Assembly: GCA_037349105.1 (NCBI GenBank)
Contig: JAYJMM010000062.1
Span: 709,001 to 773,000 of the forward strand
Length of the DNA: 64,000 nucleotides
Origin: Limnomonas spitsbergensis
Lineage: Eukaryota > Chlorophyta > Chlorophyceae > Chlamydomonadales
Direction: 5' to 3'
Of this stretch, positions 20,845-34,000 are shown piece after piece. The translations under genes and the position numbers were made by a program. Numbering within the stretch: position 1 is the stretch's first letter; the number at the start of each line of letters is the position of its first letter. Below the pieces are notes generated by a model. It was not told where the DNA came from. It did no database searches and worked only from the letters and a program-made list of their open reading frames with translations.

Positions 20845-23800
20845 GAGCCAGCTGGCAGCTGGTTCCCTGCAAGCCTGACATCAAGACAGAGAGCCAGCTA
20901 GCAGCTGCACTACAAGCCAGCCAGCTGCTCCCCTGCAAGCCTGACATCAACACAGAGAGCCAGCTAGGTGCTGGACTGCTTGCCGCGGACAGGTCCTGTA
21001 TCCTACAGCCCTTGCATTATGGTGGAGCTGGGCCTCGCACTCACCTAGCTAACAACTAAGGCACTGCCAGCTGATCAACTGCTGGCCACCTGGCAAGACC
21101 CCCAGACATGGATCCACCTGACTGCTTGATTGCTGGCCACCTGGCAAGACATGCAGCCGCCTGACTGCTTGACTGCTGGACACCTAGCAAAACTGCCCCC
21201 CCAGCACAATCACATGCTGTTGTGGGCCTCCCACACACTCAGCTAGTAGGCGCTGCACTGCAAGAAACTCAATTGCTGGCCAGACTGTCAGGCAGGCGCG
21301 CCTGCCTCAATCAGCTTTGTCACATGGCTGTGGTGGGTTGTATTCACATGGGTATGTGGCCAGCAGGCGGTCAGACGGACAGCTGCTTGACTGCTGGCCA
21401 ATCGGCCGGAAGGCTCTTACGTATGGCATAGACAGAAAACAAACTGATCCTCTGCTGTCCAGATGGCAAGATCTACAGCCAGAGGAGACACTGCCAGCCA
21501 GACAGCCAGCCGTGAGCTTAACTGCTGGTCAGACCGCCAGCTGGATTTGAAGGGCTGACCAGCCGGACAGCCAGGTAGCTGTCCAATTGCTGGCCTGGCA
21601 ACCAGCTAGTGCTCGGCTGTCGATGTACTGCATGCTTTGTACCGCACCGTTGTGTGCACAGCATGATGTACATTGCAAAACCGTTAGTACTGCACGCCAT
21701 GTGGTGCGATATTGTGTGCACCGCATGTTCTGCACTCAAGGTATGTTGTGTACCGTTGAGTTTTTTAAGATCCCTCAATAGTTCAGAGGTGGGCATGCCC
21801 ATGGGGAGTTTCTGTGAATTTCTATGTCTCTTGTTCAAGCACAAAAAGGCTAACGGTGTCTGTTACGCGCTTTAGGGTTTAGAGTGATTTTTTTCTCGCT
21901 TGCAGTAGTGCATAGGTCGACTCCCGGTGATTGCGGTTGTTGTGATCCCAAGAAGGTCCAAAGGGTTGTGCCTCTGGACCTACGAGATGTATCCATCTCC
22001 ATAAATAATGGAATGGGGATGGCAGATCTCTGGGATTACCGGGTGCCGTGCTGGCAAGCCGCACACAAAGCTAGATGGTAGGTTACCCAGTGCTACGGTC
22101 GAACGAGTGCCTTCCTTAATCCACACCCCAGGGCGTGTCTCGATTTCTTTTAGGTTATTGGTTTCATGCGTTTCTTACATTCTCTCTTATTGGAAGCTTT
22201 CGGGGTATGTCAGAGAGGATGCAGTGTCAGAAACACGGGGTCTGCTCGGAGAAACTGATTTCTTGTGTATGTCTCATGTGCCCTCCTCTTGTTTGAACAG
22301 TAGGGCTGCAGGAAAGAAAGATATGTTAGATCGCTTTGCCTAAGCTTTCCTCCCACGTGGTTTGGGTTTTAGGGGATGGTATGGGACGCAGTGGACAGAT
22401 TAGAGATCCTGCCAATGATGAATGGCCATTAGCCAATCGCTCTTAAATAGCGATCCAATCATGTGAGCAGATCTTTGGCTGTCGAAGTGGCAACGAACGA
22501 ATAAGTGGGTGGGTGCGTGGTTGTCTACACCCCTCACCTGGCTCTTGGCGAGGATGGAGGGCAGGGGAGGGAGTGGATATGAGGGTAACAGTGCAGGCGC
22601 GGGATCCCCGCCCATGCTGCCCTGTTGCCCTGACCCCCATGGCCTGGTGGTGCGGAGCAGGCTAATTTCCTTTCCAATGTCTTTCATGCGCGGTGGCTGT
22701 TGATGCATTGGTACCAGGCCCCCTTGCTGCAAGTTTGCCCCAGGCAGGCAGGCTCTTTCACGTGCTTTACTCAGTATATTCCTCATATCTTACACAAGCA
22801 TTGCACGGTGCATTTCACAAGCATTGCATGGTGCATTTCACAAGCATTGCATGGTGCATTTCACAAGCATTGCATGGTGCATTTCACAAGCATTGCATGG
22901 TGCATTTCACAAGCATTGCATGGTGCATTTCACAAGCATTGCATGGTGCATTTCACAAGTTTTCCATGGTACATTCCCAGGTTTTTCCCCGGGTTCATAT
23001 CAAGTGATGTGTGCTGCTAGCCGGAAAGGCGAAACGTCTATTCCATGTCCACACTTCAAGAGTATATTTGATATTTCACGCACATTATATTCCGCGTGCC
23101 CTGCACTCCTGTCGCAAATGTCTAGCATGCAAGCGTGCCTCATGCTATACCCTGCAGGGTTCCAGGGTTCAGAGTTTGGGGTTCAGTATTTCATTTGACT
23201 TCATGTGACGTCCCAGGGCGTAGAAGTACGGTACACATGTGACCCATGTGGAGTGCATCATGTTCCTGCCGGGTTGAGGGTGTGAGGGTTGGGGGTTATT
23301 TCAGGTGGATGGCCCCAGATTGGATGCAGCGCCTAAAATTTATGTAAGCCTCCTGCGTGGTGCAGCGAGTTCACTAAGATTGGGGTCGAGGGTTCAGGGT
23401 TATTGCCCTCGTGTAAGGCGTGGCTGTGCCCTGGGTCGAGCGCAAGGTCTTAACTTGAGGTGTGTCCCCTGCAGGGCACAGGCTGTACCTATCTTCTGGG
23501 GGGACATAGCTTGTGTTTTCACACTTGTTCGGTCCGACCCTTTGGAACCCCTTATTTTGGTCCCTTTCTCGGTGCAGCTCCACATTCAGATTGTCGTGGA
23601 TGTGCTTTTCAGGAAAGGAGAGTTCTATCCCCCAAAAGATGTGATCGTGTGATCAGTAAGGAGGTAGTGCAGCTTGGGGCTGGGGAATAGCTGGGGCCAC
23701 ATCCACGCTGTGCATGAATTTAGGGATCGATGTTCTTACCTATGATGTTCTTTCTCTTGCCCCTTGGCTGGTCTTCAGATTAGCTTCATTCCTACCATTC

Positions 23801-25096
23801 AGCTGCATATTTACCTCCTTCTGGATGTCCCTTGTGTGGCCAGTCATACTGCTTGGGCCGGTGTCTGGAAGCCAGTCAAGGTGTGATCCCGGTCGGGCCG
23901 ATGGGTGGCCTGCCAAAAGTGGACTCCTGACCGAAGAACGGAAATCTGCTAATGCAGCTGCCCGCTGAACCTATTTGTTTCGTCTTTGTGCTCCACTTGC
24001 CTGCTACTAATCCGTTATAGCTGTCTGTTGCGGATTATTTTGTTGCTGGACATGGGGGTCATTCCTCTGGCTGGTCGGTGGTTTTGTGCCGGCAGCTAGA
24101 CCGGGGCACTGGTTTTTCTTGGGTTCTAGTGGTTTATTAGTCCGAACAGGTTTACCACATTATTTGTAATTCTGATTTGGGCTGTAAAAGTGTTACGTCA
24201 TATATTTTACGTGTTAAGTCATATATTTTAATACTGTGGAAAAGGCCAAACGGTCCAAGAACAATGGTAACAAAAGCACCGACGATTAGATGTGGCCATG
24301 GCTGTACTGGAGGCGTGCATCACTTGTCATGCTCTGCGTAACAGATGCATGAATCCACAACAAAACATCTCTGAGCCAATGGGAAACAAACCTGGATTGG
24401 TCTATGACAGGTGTCCCAAGCAGCAGGGCGTGCCGACCGTGATGTCACTGAAACGCACCTCAAGCACTGTGCGGTATATTATTCCAGCATGTTTGACACA
24501 CAACCACCCTAATAGGAAACCACTAGTTTGCTTCCATCTTACAGACCACTCTTATGTTATAGTCCACCTGAGCATCATAAAGGAACTGATAATTCAATAT
24601 TGGATGCATGGGACATATGCCCGCAAACTGGTCCTGGTACTAAACAAACGAGGACAGTGAGATTAGGGGTCCCTGATGCGCATCACCAGTGTGTAGGTGA
24701 TTTTTACACTTTCAATCATTCAGACAATTATGCCTCCCTGTATATTCACGTACTATTTTTTAAATATCAGGTCGCATGCCATGCAAATTGCGTTTTCTTC
24801 ATTTAGTGGCGCAAACCATTCCAGATCTCCTAATATCAGTTTCTGGGAGACTGAAAGTCCATCGGGCACAAGGAAACTGTAAAAACAACAGGAGAGCTTC
24901 ATAGTCATCGATCATATGTGAAGGCTTTTGGAAATCCTTGCTGTATTATGTGGTATAATGTCATAAACGCTGTGGTGCAAACACAACAGCTCCTCAAACC
25001 TCCTAATTTGCGAACCTCTAGAAATAAATTATATTTTGCAAGCTTCGCCCCTCTGGAGCTCGAGAATTGAGGAAGCTGTGTAGCGGGTGGCCATCG
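20845..25096. other. Convergent intergenic region (ANK-RING 3' flank to FLAP1-like 3' flank)
   Basis: At 20845-21550 there are degenerate tandem units with GAGAGCCAGCTAG and GACTGCTGGCCACCTGGCAAGAC-like cores, plus decayed copies of the ANK-RING terminal coding segment near 21010, 21205 and 21320. A 23-bp minisatellite lies at 22795-22970. Family A repeats lie near 23868-23944. Two copies of a GTCATATATTTTA motif sit at 24190-24230. Open frames here show no recognisable domain, and no gene could be supported. Confidence 0.6.
22795..22970. repeat. 23-bp minisatellite
   Basis: Seven to eight near-identical units of ACAAGCATTGCATGGTGCAT plus TTC, bordered by diverged units (ACAAGTTTTCCATGGTACAT). 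It is open in all three forward frames, which is a property of the repeat and not evidence of a gene. Confidence 0.95.
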
Positions 25097-28000
25097 CTAC
25101 CTAAATGATTTCAGGGTCTCATAGTCTGCCACCATCTGCTGGCGGGTGAAGTAGGCGCCCGGTTGTCGCGGAGTCCACAGAAGTTCGATGGCCTGCAACA
25201 TCACGCGCACAACATGGTTATCTGGGCCGCTCAGATGCCTTCGAAGCATGAATTCAGGAAGCCTTCTACAAGGTCTGAAATACAGAGCAAACACAACATT
25301 CATACTTGGGTCCACACTCTACAGCAACCCACTATGGCCGGCAATATCTTTTCAGTGTACACACTACCTCCAGTAACGGGAGAGCGCTGGGGGCCGCCCT
25401 ACTACCGGCTTTATGTCAGCTACACTCCCGCCTCTGGCCGGCAGCCCCGTTTGTGGCCTGCCATGCTGCTTTAGTCACCAGACGTCGGCAGGTCCAGGTT
25501 TGGTCCCAATCGGGCCTTACATGGCTGCAGAGCGGCCTGCCAAAGGTGGACTCGTGGCCGTAAAAAGAACAACTGATTGGCATTAAGACTTGACCGATGT
25601 ATAGCCTGTGGCCCTGGTAGCAGAGTTCGCAACAACCTGACCATTCAGTCGTTAAAACACTCCAAAGTTCAGCTCAATTGCAGCTATCGCATCTTATAAT
25701 GCTTTCTGATGTTCTCTATACCCCAAAAGCTCTCTCATGTTTCTTGTCCATTGTGAATATGCCAGTATAACACATAATGAGACTTCCGCACAGACCCCGC
25801 CAGGCACGCAAAAGTAGAACGTGAACGTACCCTCATACAAAAGTGTAAGGTGGACGTTTTCAGAAACGCTCTAGCTCTCAGCTTGTATTGCCCACCCATT
25901 CCGCTGCTCAGCTCAATCACCCATCTCGCTCCTTTCCCAACTCTCCTCACCCTTTTTATGCCCCTTGCCTGTCCTCATCATGATCAGCTAGCTCCACCCC
26001 ACGTCCACCCATCTCACCCTTCCACACCTGTTTTTTCTTTTCCCATTCTTCCCTGTCCTTATCATGATCCGCTACCTCCACATCACGTCCATCAATCTCG
26101 CCCTCCTACATCTGTCCCCCCCTTTCCCACTCATTTGTCCCCCATCAGGACAGCATCACAGCCCGCGGCCCCTCCATAATCCAGAGCCATGATCCTCTCA
26201 ATACGCCCACCCCCCCATCCTGCCTCTTCCCTGCCCCTTTCCAGCACCTGCACCCTGTCCTCTCTCTTAACACCTGCATCCCCCCCCCTTATTCATCCTC
26301 AACCATCCCATCCCCCCCCCTAATTCATCCTCAACCCATCCCATCCCCCCCCTTATTCATCCTCAACCCATCCCCCCCCTTATTCATCCTCAACCCATCC
26401 CCCCCCTTATTCATCCTCAACCCACCCCCCCCCCTTATTCATCCTCAACCCATCCCACCCCCCCCCTTATTCATCCTCAACCCATCCCCCCCCCCCCCTT
26501 ATTCATCCTCAACCCATCCCATCCCCCCCCTTATTCATCCTCAACCCATCCCACCCCCCCCTTATTCATCCTCAACCCATCCCATCCCCCCCTTATTCAT
26601 CCTCAACCCATCCCATCCCCCCCCTTATTCATCCTCAACCCATCCCATCCCCCCCCCTTATTCATCCTCAACCCATCCCACCCCCCCCCTTATTCATCCT
26701 CAACCCATCCCACCCCCCCCTTATTCATCCTCAACCCATCCCATCCCCCCCCTTATTCATCCTCAACCCATCCCATCCCCCCCCCCTTATTCATCCTCAA
26801 CCCATCCCACCCCCCCCTTATTCATCCTCAACCCATCCCATCCCCCCCTTATTCATCCTCAACCCATCCCATCCCCCCCTTATTCATCCTCAACCCATCC
26901 CACCCCCCCCCTTATTCATCCTCAACCCATCCCATCCCCCCCTTATTCATCCTCAACCCATCCCATCCCCCCCCTTATTCATCCTCAACCCATCCCATCC
27001 CCCCCCCCTTATTCATCCTCAACCCATCCCCCCCCTTATTCATCCTCAACCCATCCCATCCCCCCCTTATTCATCCTCATCCTCAACCCATCCCCCCCCT
27101 AATTCATCCTCAACCCATCCCATCCCCCCCCCCCTTATTCATCCTCAACCCATCCCATCCCCCCCCTTATTCATCCTCAACCCATCCCATCCCCCCCCCT
27201 CATTCATCCTCAACCCATCCCATCCCCCCCCCTTATTCATCCTCAACCCATCCCATCCCCCCCCTTATTCATCCTCAACCCATCCCATCCCCCCCCCTTA
27301 TTCATCCTCAACCCATCCCATCCCCCCCTTATTCATCCTCAACCCATCCCATCCCCCCCCTTATTCATCCTCAACCCATCCCATCCCCCCCCCCCTTATT
27401 CATCCTCAACCCATCCCATCCCCCCCTTATTCATCCTCAACCCATCCCCCCCCCCCTTATTCATCCTCAACCCATCCCATCCCCCCCCTTATTCATCCTC
27501 AACCCATCCCATCCCCCCCTTATTCATCCTCAACCCATTACATCCCCCCCTTATTCATCCTCAACCCATCCCATCCCCCCCTTATTCATCCTCAACCCAT
27601 CCCATCCCCCCCTTATTCATCCTCAACCCATCCCATCCCCCCCCCTTATTCATCCTCAACCCATCCCATCCCCCCCTTATTCATCCTCAACCCATCCCAT
27701 CCCCCCCCTTATTCATCCTCAACCCATCCCATCCCCCCCCCTTATTCATCCTCAACCCATCCCATCCCCCCCTTATTCATCCTCAACCCATCCCATCCCC
27801 CCCTTATTCATCCTCAACACATCCCATCCCCCCCCTTATTCATCCTCAACCCATCCCACCCCCCCCCCTTATTCATCCTCAACCCATCCCATCCCCCCCT
27901 TATTCATCCTCAACCCATCCCACCCCCCCCCTTATTCATCCTCAACCCATCCCATCCCCTCCCCCTTATTCATCCTCAACCCATCCCATCCCCCCCCCTA

Positions 28001-31000
28001 ATTCATCCTCAACCCATCCCCCCCCCCCCCCCTATTCATCCTCAACCCATCCCATCCCCCCCTTATTCATCCTCATCCCCCCCCCCCCCCCTTATTCATC
28101 CTCAACCCATCCCATCCCCCCCCTTATTCATCCTCAACCCATCCCCCCCCCTAATTCATCCTCAACCCATCCCACCCCCCCCTTATTCATCCTCAACCTA
28201 TCCCACCACCCCCCCTTATTCATCCTCAACCCATCCCATCCCCCCCTTATTCATCCTCAACCCATCCCCCCCCCCCCTTATTCATCCTCAACCCATCCCA
28301 CCCCCCCCTTATTCATCCTCAACCCATCCCCCCCCTAATTCATCCTCAACCCATCCCCCCCCCCCCTTATTCATCCTCAACCCATCCCACCCCCCCCCTT
28401 ATTCATCCTCAACCCATCCCACCCCCCCCCTTATTCATCCTCAACCCATCCCATCCCCCCCCCTTATTCATCCTCAACCCATCCCATCCCCCCCCTTATT
28501 CATCCTCAACCCATCCCATCCCCCCCCCTTATTCATCCTCAACCCATCCCATCCCCCCCTTATTCATCCTCAACCCATCCCATCCCCCCCCTTATTCATC
28601 CTCAACCCATCCCATCCCCCCCCCCTTATTCATCCTCAACCCATCCCATCCCCCCCCCTATTCATCCTCAACCCATCCCATCCCCCCCCCTTATTCATCC
28701 TCAACCCATCCCACCCCCCCCCCCCTTATTCATCCTCAACCCATCCCACCCCCCCCTTATTCATCCTCAACCCATCCCATCCCCCCCCCTTATTCATCCT
28801 CAACCCATCCCATCCCCCCCCCTTATTCATCCTCAACCCATCCCATCCCCCCCCTTATTCATCCTCAACCCATCCCATCCCCCCCCCCTTATTCATCCTC
28901 AACCCATCCCATCCCCCCCCCTTATTCATCCTCAACCCATCCCATCCCCCCCCTTATTCATCCTCAACCCATCCCATCCCCCCCCTTATTCATCCTCAAC
29001 CCATCCCATCCCCCCCCCTTATTCATCCTCAACCCATCCCATCTCCCCCCTTATTCATCCTCAACCCATCCCCCCCCCTAATTCATCCTCAACCCATCCC
29101 ATCCCCCCCCCCCCCCCCTTATTCATCCTCAACCCATCCCCCCCCTAATTCATCCTCAACCCATCCCATCCCCCCCCCCTTATTCATCCTCAACTCATCC
29201 CACCCCCCCCTTATTCATCCTCAACCCATCCCCCCCCTAATTCATCCTCAACCCATCCCACCCCCCCCCTTATTCATCCTCAACCCATCCCACCCCCCCC
29301 TTATTCATCCTCAACCCATCCCACCCCCCCTCTTATTCATCCTCAACCCATCCCATCCCCCCCCCCTTATTCATCCTCAACCCATCCCATCCCCCCCCCC
29401 TTATTCATCCTCAACCCATCCCATCCCCCCCTTATTCATCCTCAACCCATCCCCCCCCTAATTCATCCTCAACCCATCCCACCCCCCCCCCTTATTCATC
29501 CTCAACCCATCCCCCCCCCCCCCTTATTCATCCTCAACCCATCCCATCCCCCCCCCTTATTCATCCTCAACCCATCCCATCCCCCCTCCCCTTATTCATC
29601 CTCAACCCATCCCACCCCCCCCTTATTCATCCTCAACCCATCCCATCCCCCCCCCTTATTCATCCTCAACCCATCCCATCCCCCCCCGTTATTCATCCTC
29701 AACCCATCCCATCCCCCCCCTTATTCATCCTCAACCCATCCCCCCCCTAATTCATCCTCAACCCATCCCACCCCCCCCCTTATTCATCCTCAACCCATCC
29801 CACCCCCCCCCCCTTATTCATCCTCAACCCATCCCATCCCCCCCCTAATTCATCCTCAACCCATCCCACCCCCCCCCCCCCTTATTCATCCTCAACCCAT
29901 CCCATCCCCCCCCTTATTCATCCTCAACCCATCCCATCCCCCCCCTTATTCATCCTCAACCCATCCCATCCCCCCCCTAATTCATCCTCAACCCATCCCA
30001 CCCCCCCGCTTATTCATCCTCAACCCATCCCACCCCCCCCCTTATTCATCCTCAACCCATCCCATCCCCCCCCCTTATTCATCCTCAACCCATCCCACCC
30101 CCCCCTTATTCATCCTCAACCCATCCCATCCCCCCCTTATTCATCCTCAACCCATCCCATCCCCCCCCCTTATTCATCCTCAACCCATCCCATCCCCCCC
30201 CCTTATTCATCCTCAACCCATCCCATCCCCCCCCTTATTCATCCTCAACCCATCCCCCCCCTAATTCATCCTCAACCCATCCCACCCCCCCCCCCTTATT
30301 CATCCTCAACCCATCCCCCCCCCCCCTAATTCATCCTCAACCCATCCCACCCCCCCGCTTATTCATCCTCAACCCATCCCACCCCCCCCCTTATTCATCC
30401 TCAACCCATCCCATCCCCCCCCCTTATTCATCCTCAACCCATCCCACCCCCCCCTTATTCATCCTCAACCCATCCCATCCCCCCCTTATTCATCCTCAAC
30501 CCATCCCATCCCCCCCCCTTATTCATCCTCAACCCATCCCATCCCCCCCCCTTATTCATCCTCAACCCATCCCATCCCCCCCCTTATTCATCCTCAACCC
30601 ACCCCCCCCCTAATTCATCCTCAACCCATCCCACCCCCCCCCCTATTCATCCTCAACCCATCCCCCCCCCCCCCCCTTATTCATCCTCAACCCATCCCAT
30701 CCCCCCCCCTTATTCATCCTCAACCCATCCCATCCCCCCCCCTTATTCATCCTCAACCCATCCCATCCCCCCCCCTTATTCATCCTCAACCCATCCCACC
30801 CCCCCCCCTTATTCATCCTCAACCCATCCCACCCCCCCCCCCTTATTCATCCTCAACCCATCCCCCCCCCCCCCCCCTTATTCATCCTCAACCCATCCCC
30901 CCCCCCCCCCTTATTCATCCTCAACCCATCCCATCCCCCCCCTTATTCATCCTCAACCCATCCCATCCCCCCCTTATTCATCCTCAACCCATCCCATCCC

Positions 31001-34000
31001 CCCCCCTTATTCATCCTCAACCCATCCCATCCCCCCCCCCCTTATTCATCCTCAACCCATCCCATCCCCCCCCCTTATTCATCCTCAACCCATCCCATCC
31101 CCCCCTTATTCATCCTCAACCCATCCCACCCCCCCCCTTATTCATCCTCAACCCATCCCATCCCCCCCTTATTCATCCTCAACCCATCCCATCCCCCCCT
31201 TATTCATCCTCAACCCATCCCATCCCCCCCTTATTCATCCTCAACCCATCCCATCCCCCCCTTATTCATCCTCAACCCATCCCATCCCCCCCCTTATTCA
31301 TCCTCAACTCACCCCCCCCCCCCCTTATTCATCCTCAACCCATCCCATCCCCCCCTTATTCATCCTCAACCCATCCCATCCCCCCCTTATTCATCCTCAA
31401 CCCATCCCATCCCCCCCCTTATTCATCCTCAACCCATCCCATCCCCCCCTTATTCATCCTCAACCCATCCCATCCCCCCCCTTATTCATCCTCAACTCAT
31501 CCCACCCCCCCCTTATTCATCCTCAACCCATCCCATCCCCCCCTTATTCATCCTCAACCCATCCCATCCCCCCCTTATTCATCCTCAACCCATCCCATCC
31601 CCCCCCCTTATTCATCCTCAACCCATCCCATCCCCCCCCCTTATTCATCCTCAACCCATCCCACCCCCCCCTTATTCATCCTCAACCCATCCCATCCCCC
31701 CCCTTATTCATCCTCAACCCATCCCATCCCCCCCTTATTCATCCTCAACCCATCCCATCCCCCCCCTTATTCATCCTCAACCCATCCCATCCCCCCCCTT
31801 ATTCATCCTCAACCCATCCCATCCCCCCCCTTATTCATCCTCAACCCATCCCATCCCCCCCCCTTATTCATCCTCAACCCATCCCATCCCCCCCCTTATT
31901 CATCCTCAACCCATCCCATCCCCCCCCTTATTCATCCTCAACCCATCCCATCCCCCCCCCTTATTCATCCTCAACCCATCCCATCCCCCCCCCTTATTCA
32001 TCCTCAACCCATCCCATCCCCCCCCCTTATTCATCCTCAACCCATCCCATCCCCCCCCTTATTCATCCTCAACCCATCCCATCCCCCCCCTTATTCATCC
32101 TCAACCCATCCCATCCCCCCCCCTTATTCATCCTCAACCCATCCCATCCCCCCCCCTTATTCATCCTCAACCCATCCCATCCCCCCCCCTTATTCATCCT
32201 CACCATAATCTTATCGCTGCTGAGGCCCCCCAGCTGTTGCAACGCGTATTGCACGTCACTCCAAGACTCCACACTGCAGGTGTGACCAGGAGTGGCAACT
32301 GACAACATCGGCACGAAATAGTGACCATGCGTATTACAACCTGTGATAATACTGACGATGTGTGACAATGAGAGCATGCACAAAGTTTGATTTGGAAAGA
32401 GGGTTAAGGCACGTACCCCCCCAGACACATCTCTTTGGCAGGCCCTCAAGGTTGCAACATCAGACCACCAATGACGTCATCACCATCGCCTTGTACACCT
32501 CTCACTCTTTGCCTGGTCACACCTTTTGGGCAAAGACTCCAAGTTACCGCGGCAGGCCACCAACAGTGTAATCACCATGGCCTCATCACCGCTCCGCTCG
32601 CCTGTCGTCGCACGCGCAGACCGCCCATTCGACGAGCCGTCTCCGTCACCGCCTCCACCTCCGCCTCCGTTTACCAGATCTTCAAGAAAGCCCCAGACTC
32701 CTCTGCCCTGCTGCCTGTCAACCTGTAGGCAATTCGAAACACGTTTATTTCCAGATATCGCCTTCATCACCGCCACCACCACTGCTCACCAGATCTTTGA
32801 GGCGACCCCACATGTCTCTACCTTCCTGCCCACCAGAATACAGGCATTCAGGCAATGCCAAATATGGAATACCGGTTATGTCAGAATGCAGCCAATGTCA
32901 GAATGCCGGTGCATGCAATGTCAGAATGCCGGTGCAGGCAATGCCAACATGTATAATAAAGGGCATGTCAAAATAGAGAATAAATAGGACGGAAATCAGA
33001 GACAGAACCCCCTCATACCTCCTCCACCCGTCCTGCCGCTTCTGCCAGGCAGCCTGAACGGTATTTCAAGGCCATGTGAAAAGTCTAGTTTAAAGGATGT
33101 TGATCTAGATGGGCCACCAACACCTACACCTTCATTCTTAGGATGAAACTCCGCCCCCCCCTTCGCCCCCCTCCTACACGTTTAGCCTGCAAGCAATTGA
33201 AAAATTTGTCATTTTGACCCCTGCCTCTCCCCTCCCCACACATTTCACACCTGCACCTCTTGAAGTGGTGATGAGGGTGAGGACACTGCCGACGCCGGCG
33301 CTGACGAGGACGAAACCGAGGACAAGGATTCTTCCAGGTCAGCTGAAGCCTTGAGAGACACGCGCGCCTCCTCAACCTGTCCAGGGTGGAGAACTGGAGA
33401 TGTTCAGGGTTCAGGGGTTCAACGCTGCATCTCAGCCACCTCTCACTCAGCCATCAGCTGCCTCTCAGCTATTCATTAGTCACCCCTCAGTCAGCCATCA
33501 GTCACCTCTCAGCTGCTCAGTAGCTACCTGTGCTTGGCCCAGGTTGGATTTTGCCATGCGGCCAAAAAGCGCGTAGGCCTCCTCCTTGCTCCGGAGCTGT
33601 GTCTCTGTGATGGCTGTGTGGAGGGTGTGAATGGGCTGAAATAAGTCGTAGGTTGGTCTGGTAAACAAATGATAACAAAAGTAGATGCAATGCCTCACAA
33701 GCGTACATGCATGCCCTGCGGTGGCTGCATGTCTCCGGGACCTCTTCCACCAGCGCCATTGTAATAATAATGTACGGAAATAGACGCCATCCACCTACAT
33801 GCGTATTCACATGCCCTGCGGTGGCTATTGATCTCCAGTACTGCCTCCTCCAATACCAGCCAGGTACCCTGCTGGCCCATGCGGATCATGCCAGACAGCT
33901 CCGAAAGCTTCTTTTGCAGCGGGTTGTGGTCTCGGAGCAAGCCCACCTGCGCAGCAGGGATTCCGAACTTAGAATAATAAAACATGATGAACAAGGGGAT

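Noticed and set aside
22693..23020. Three overlapping 100-codon frames
   Set aside because: They are generated by the 23-bp minisatellite.
24292..24660. 122-codon plus-strand frame
   Set aside because: It has no recognisable domain or biased codon use and lies in repeat-bearing intergenic DNA between two convergent genes.
26260..32200. Possible interstitial telomere or CRISPR-like array
   Set aside because: The units are directly adjacent with no unique spacers, and the unit is not a telomere repeat; it is a minisatellite derived from the intron start.
32069..32340. Minus-strand frame reading ...HYFVPMLSVATPGHT... straight into the real exon 7 as coding
   Set aside because: Joining exon 6 (32523) to 32273 gives a perfect phase and matches DUF1517 across the junction, so the upstream part is treated as a relic.
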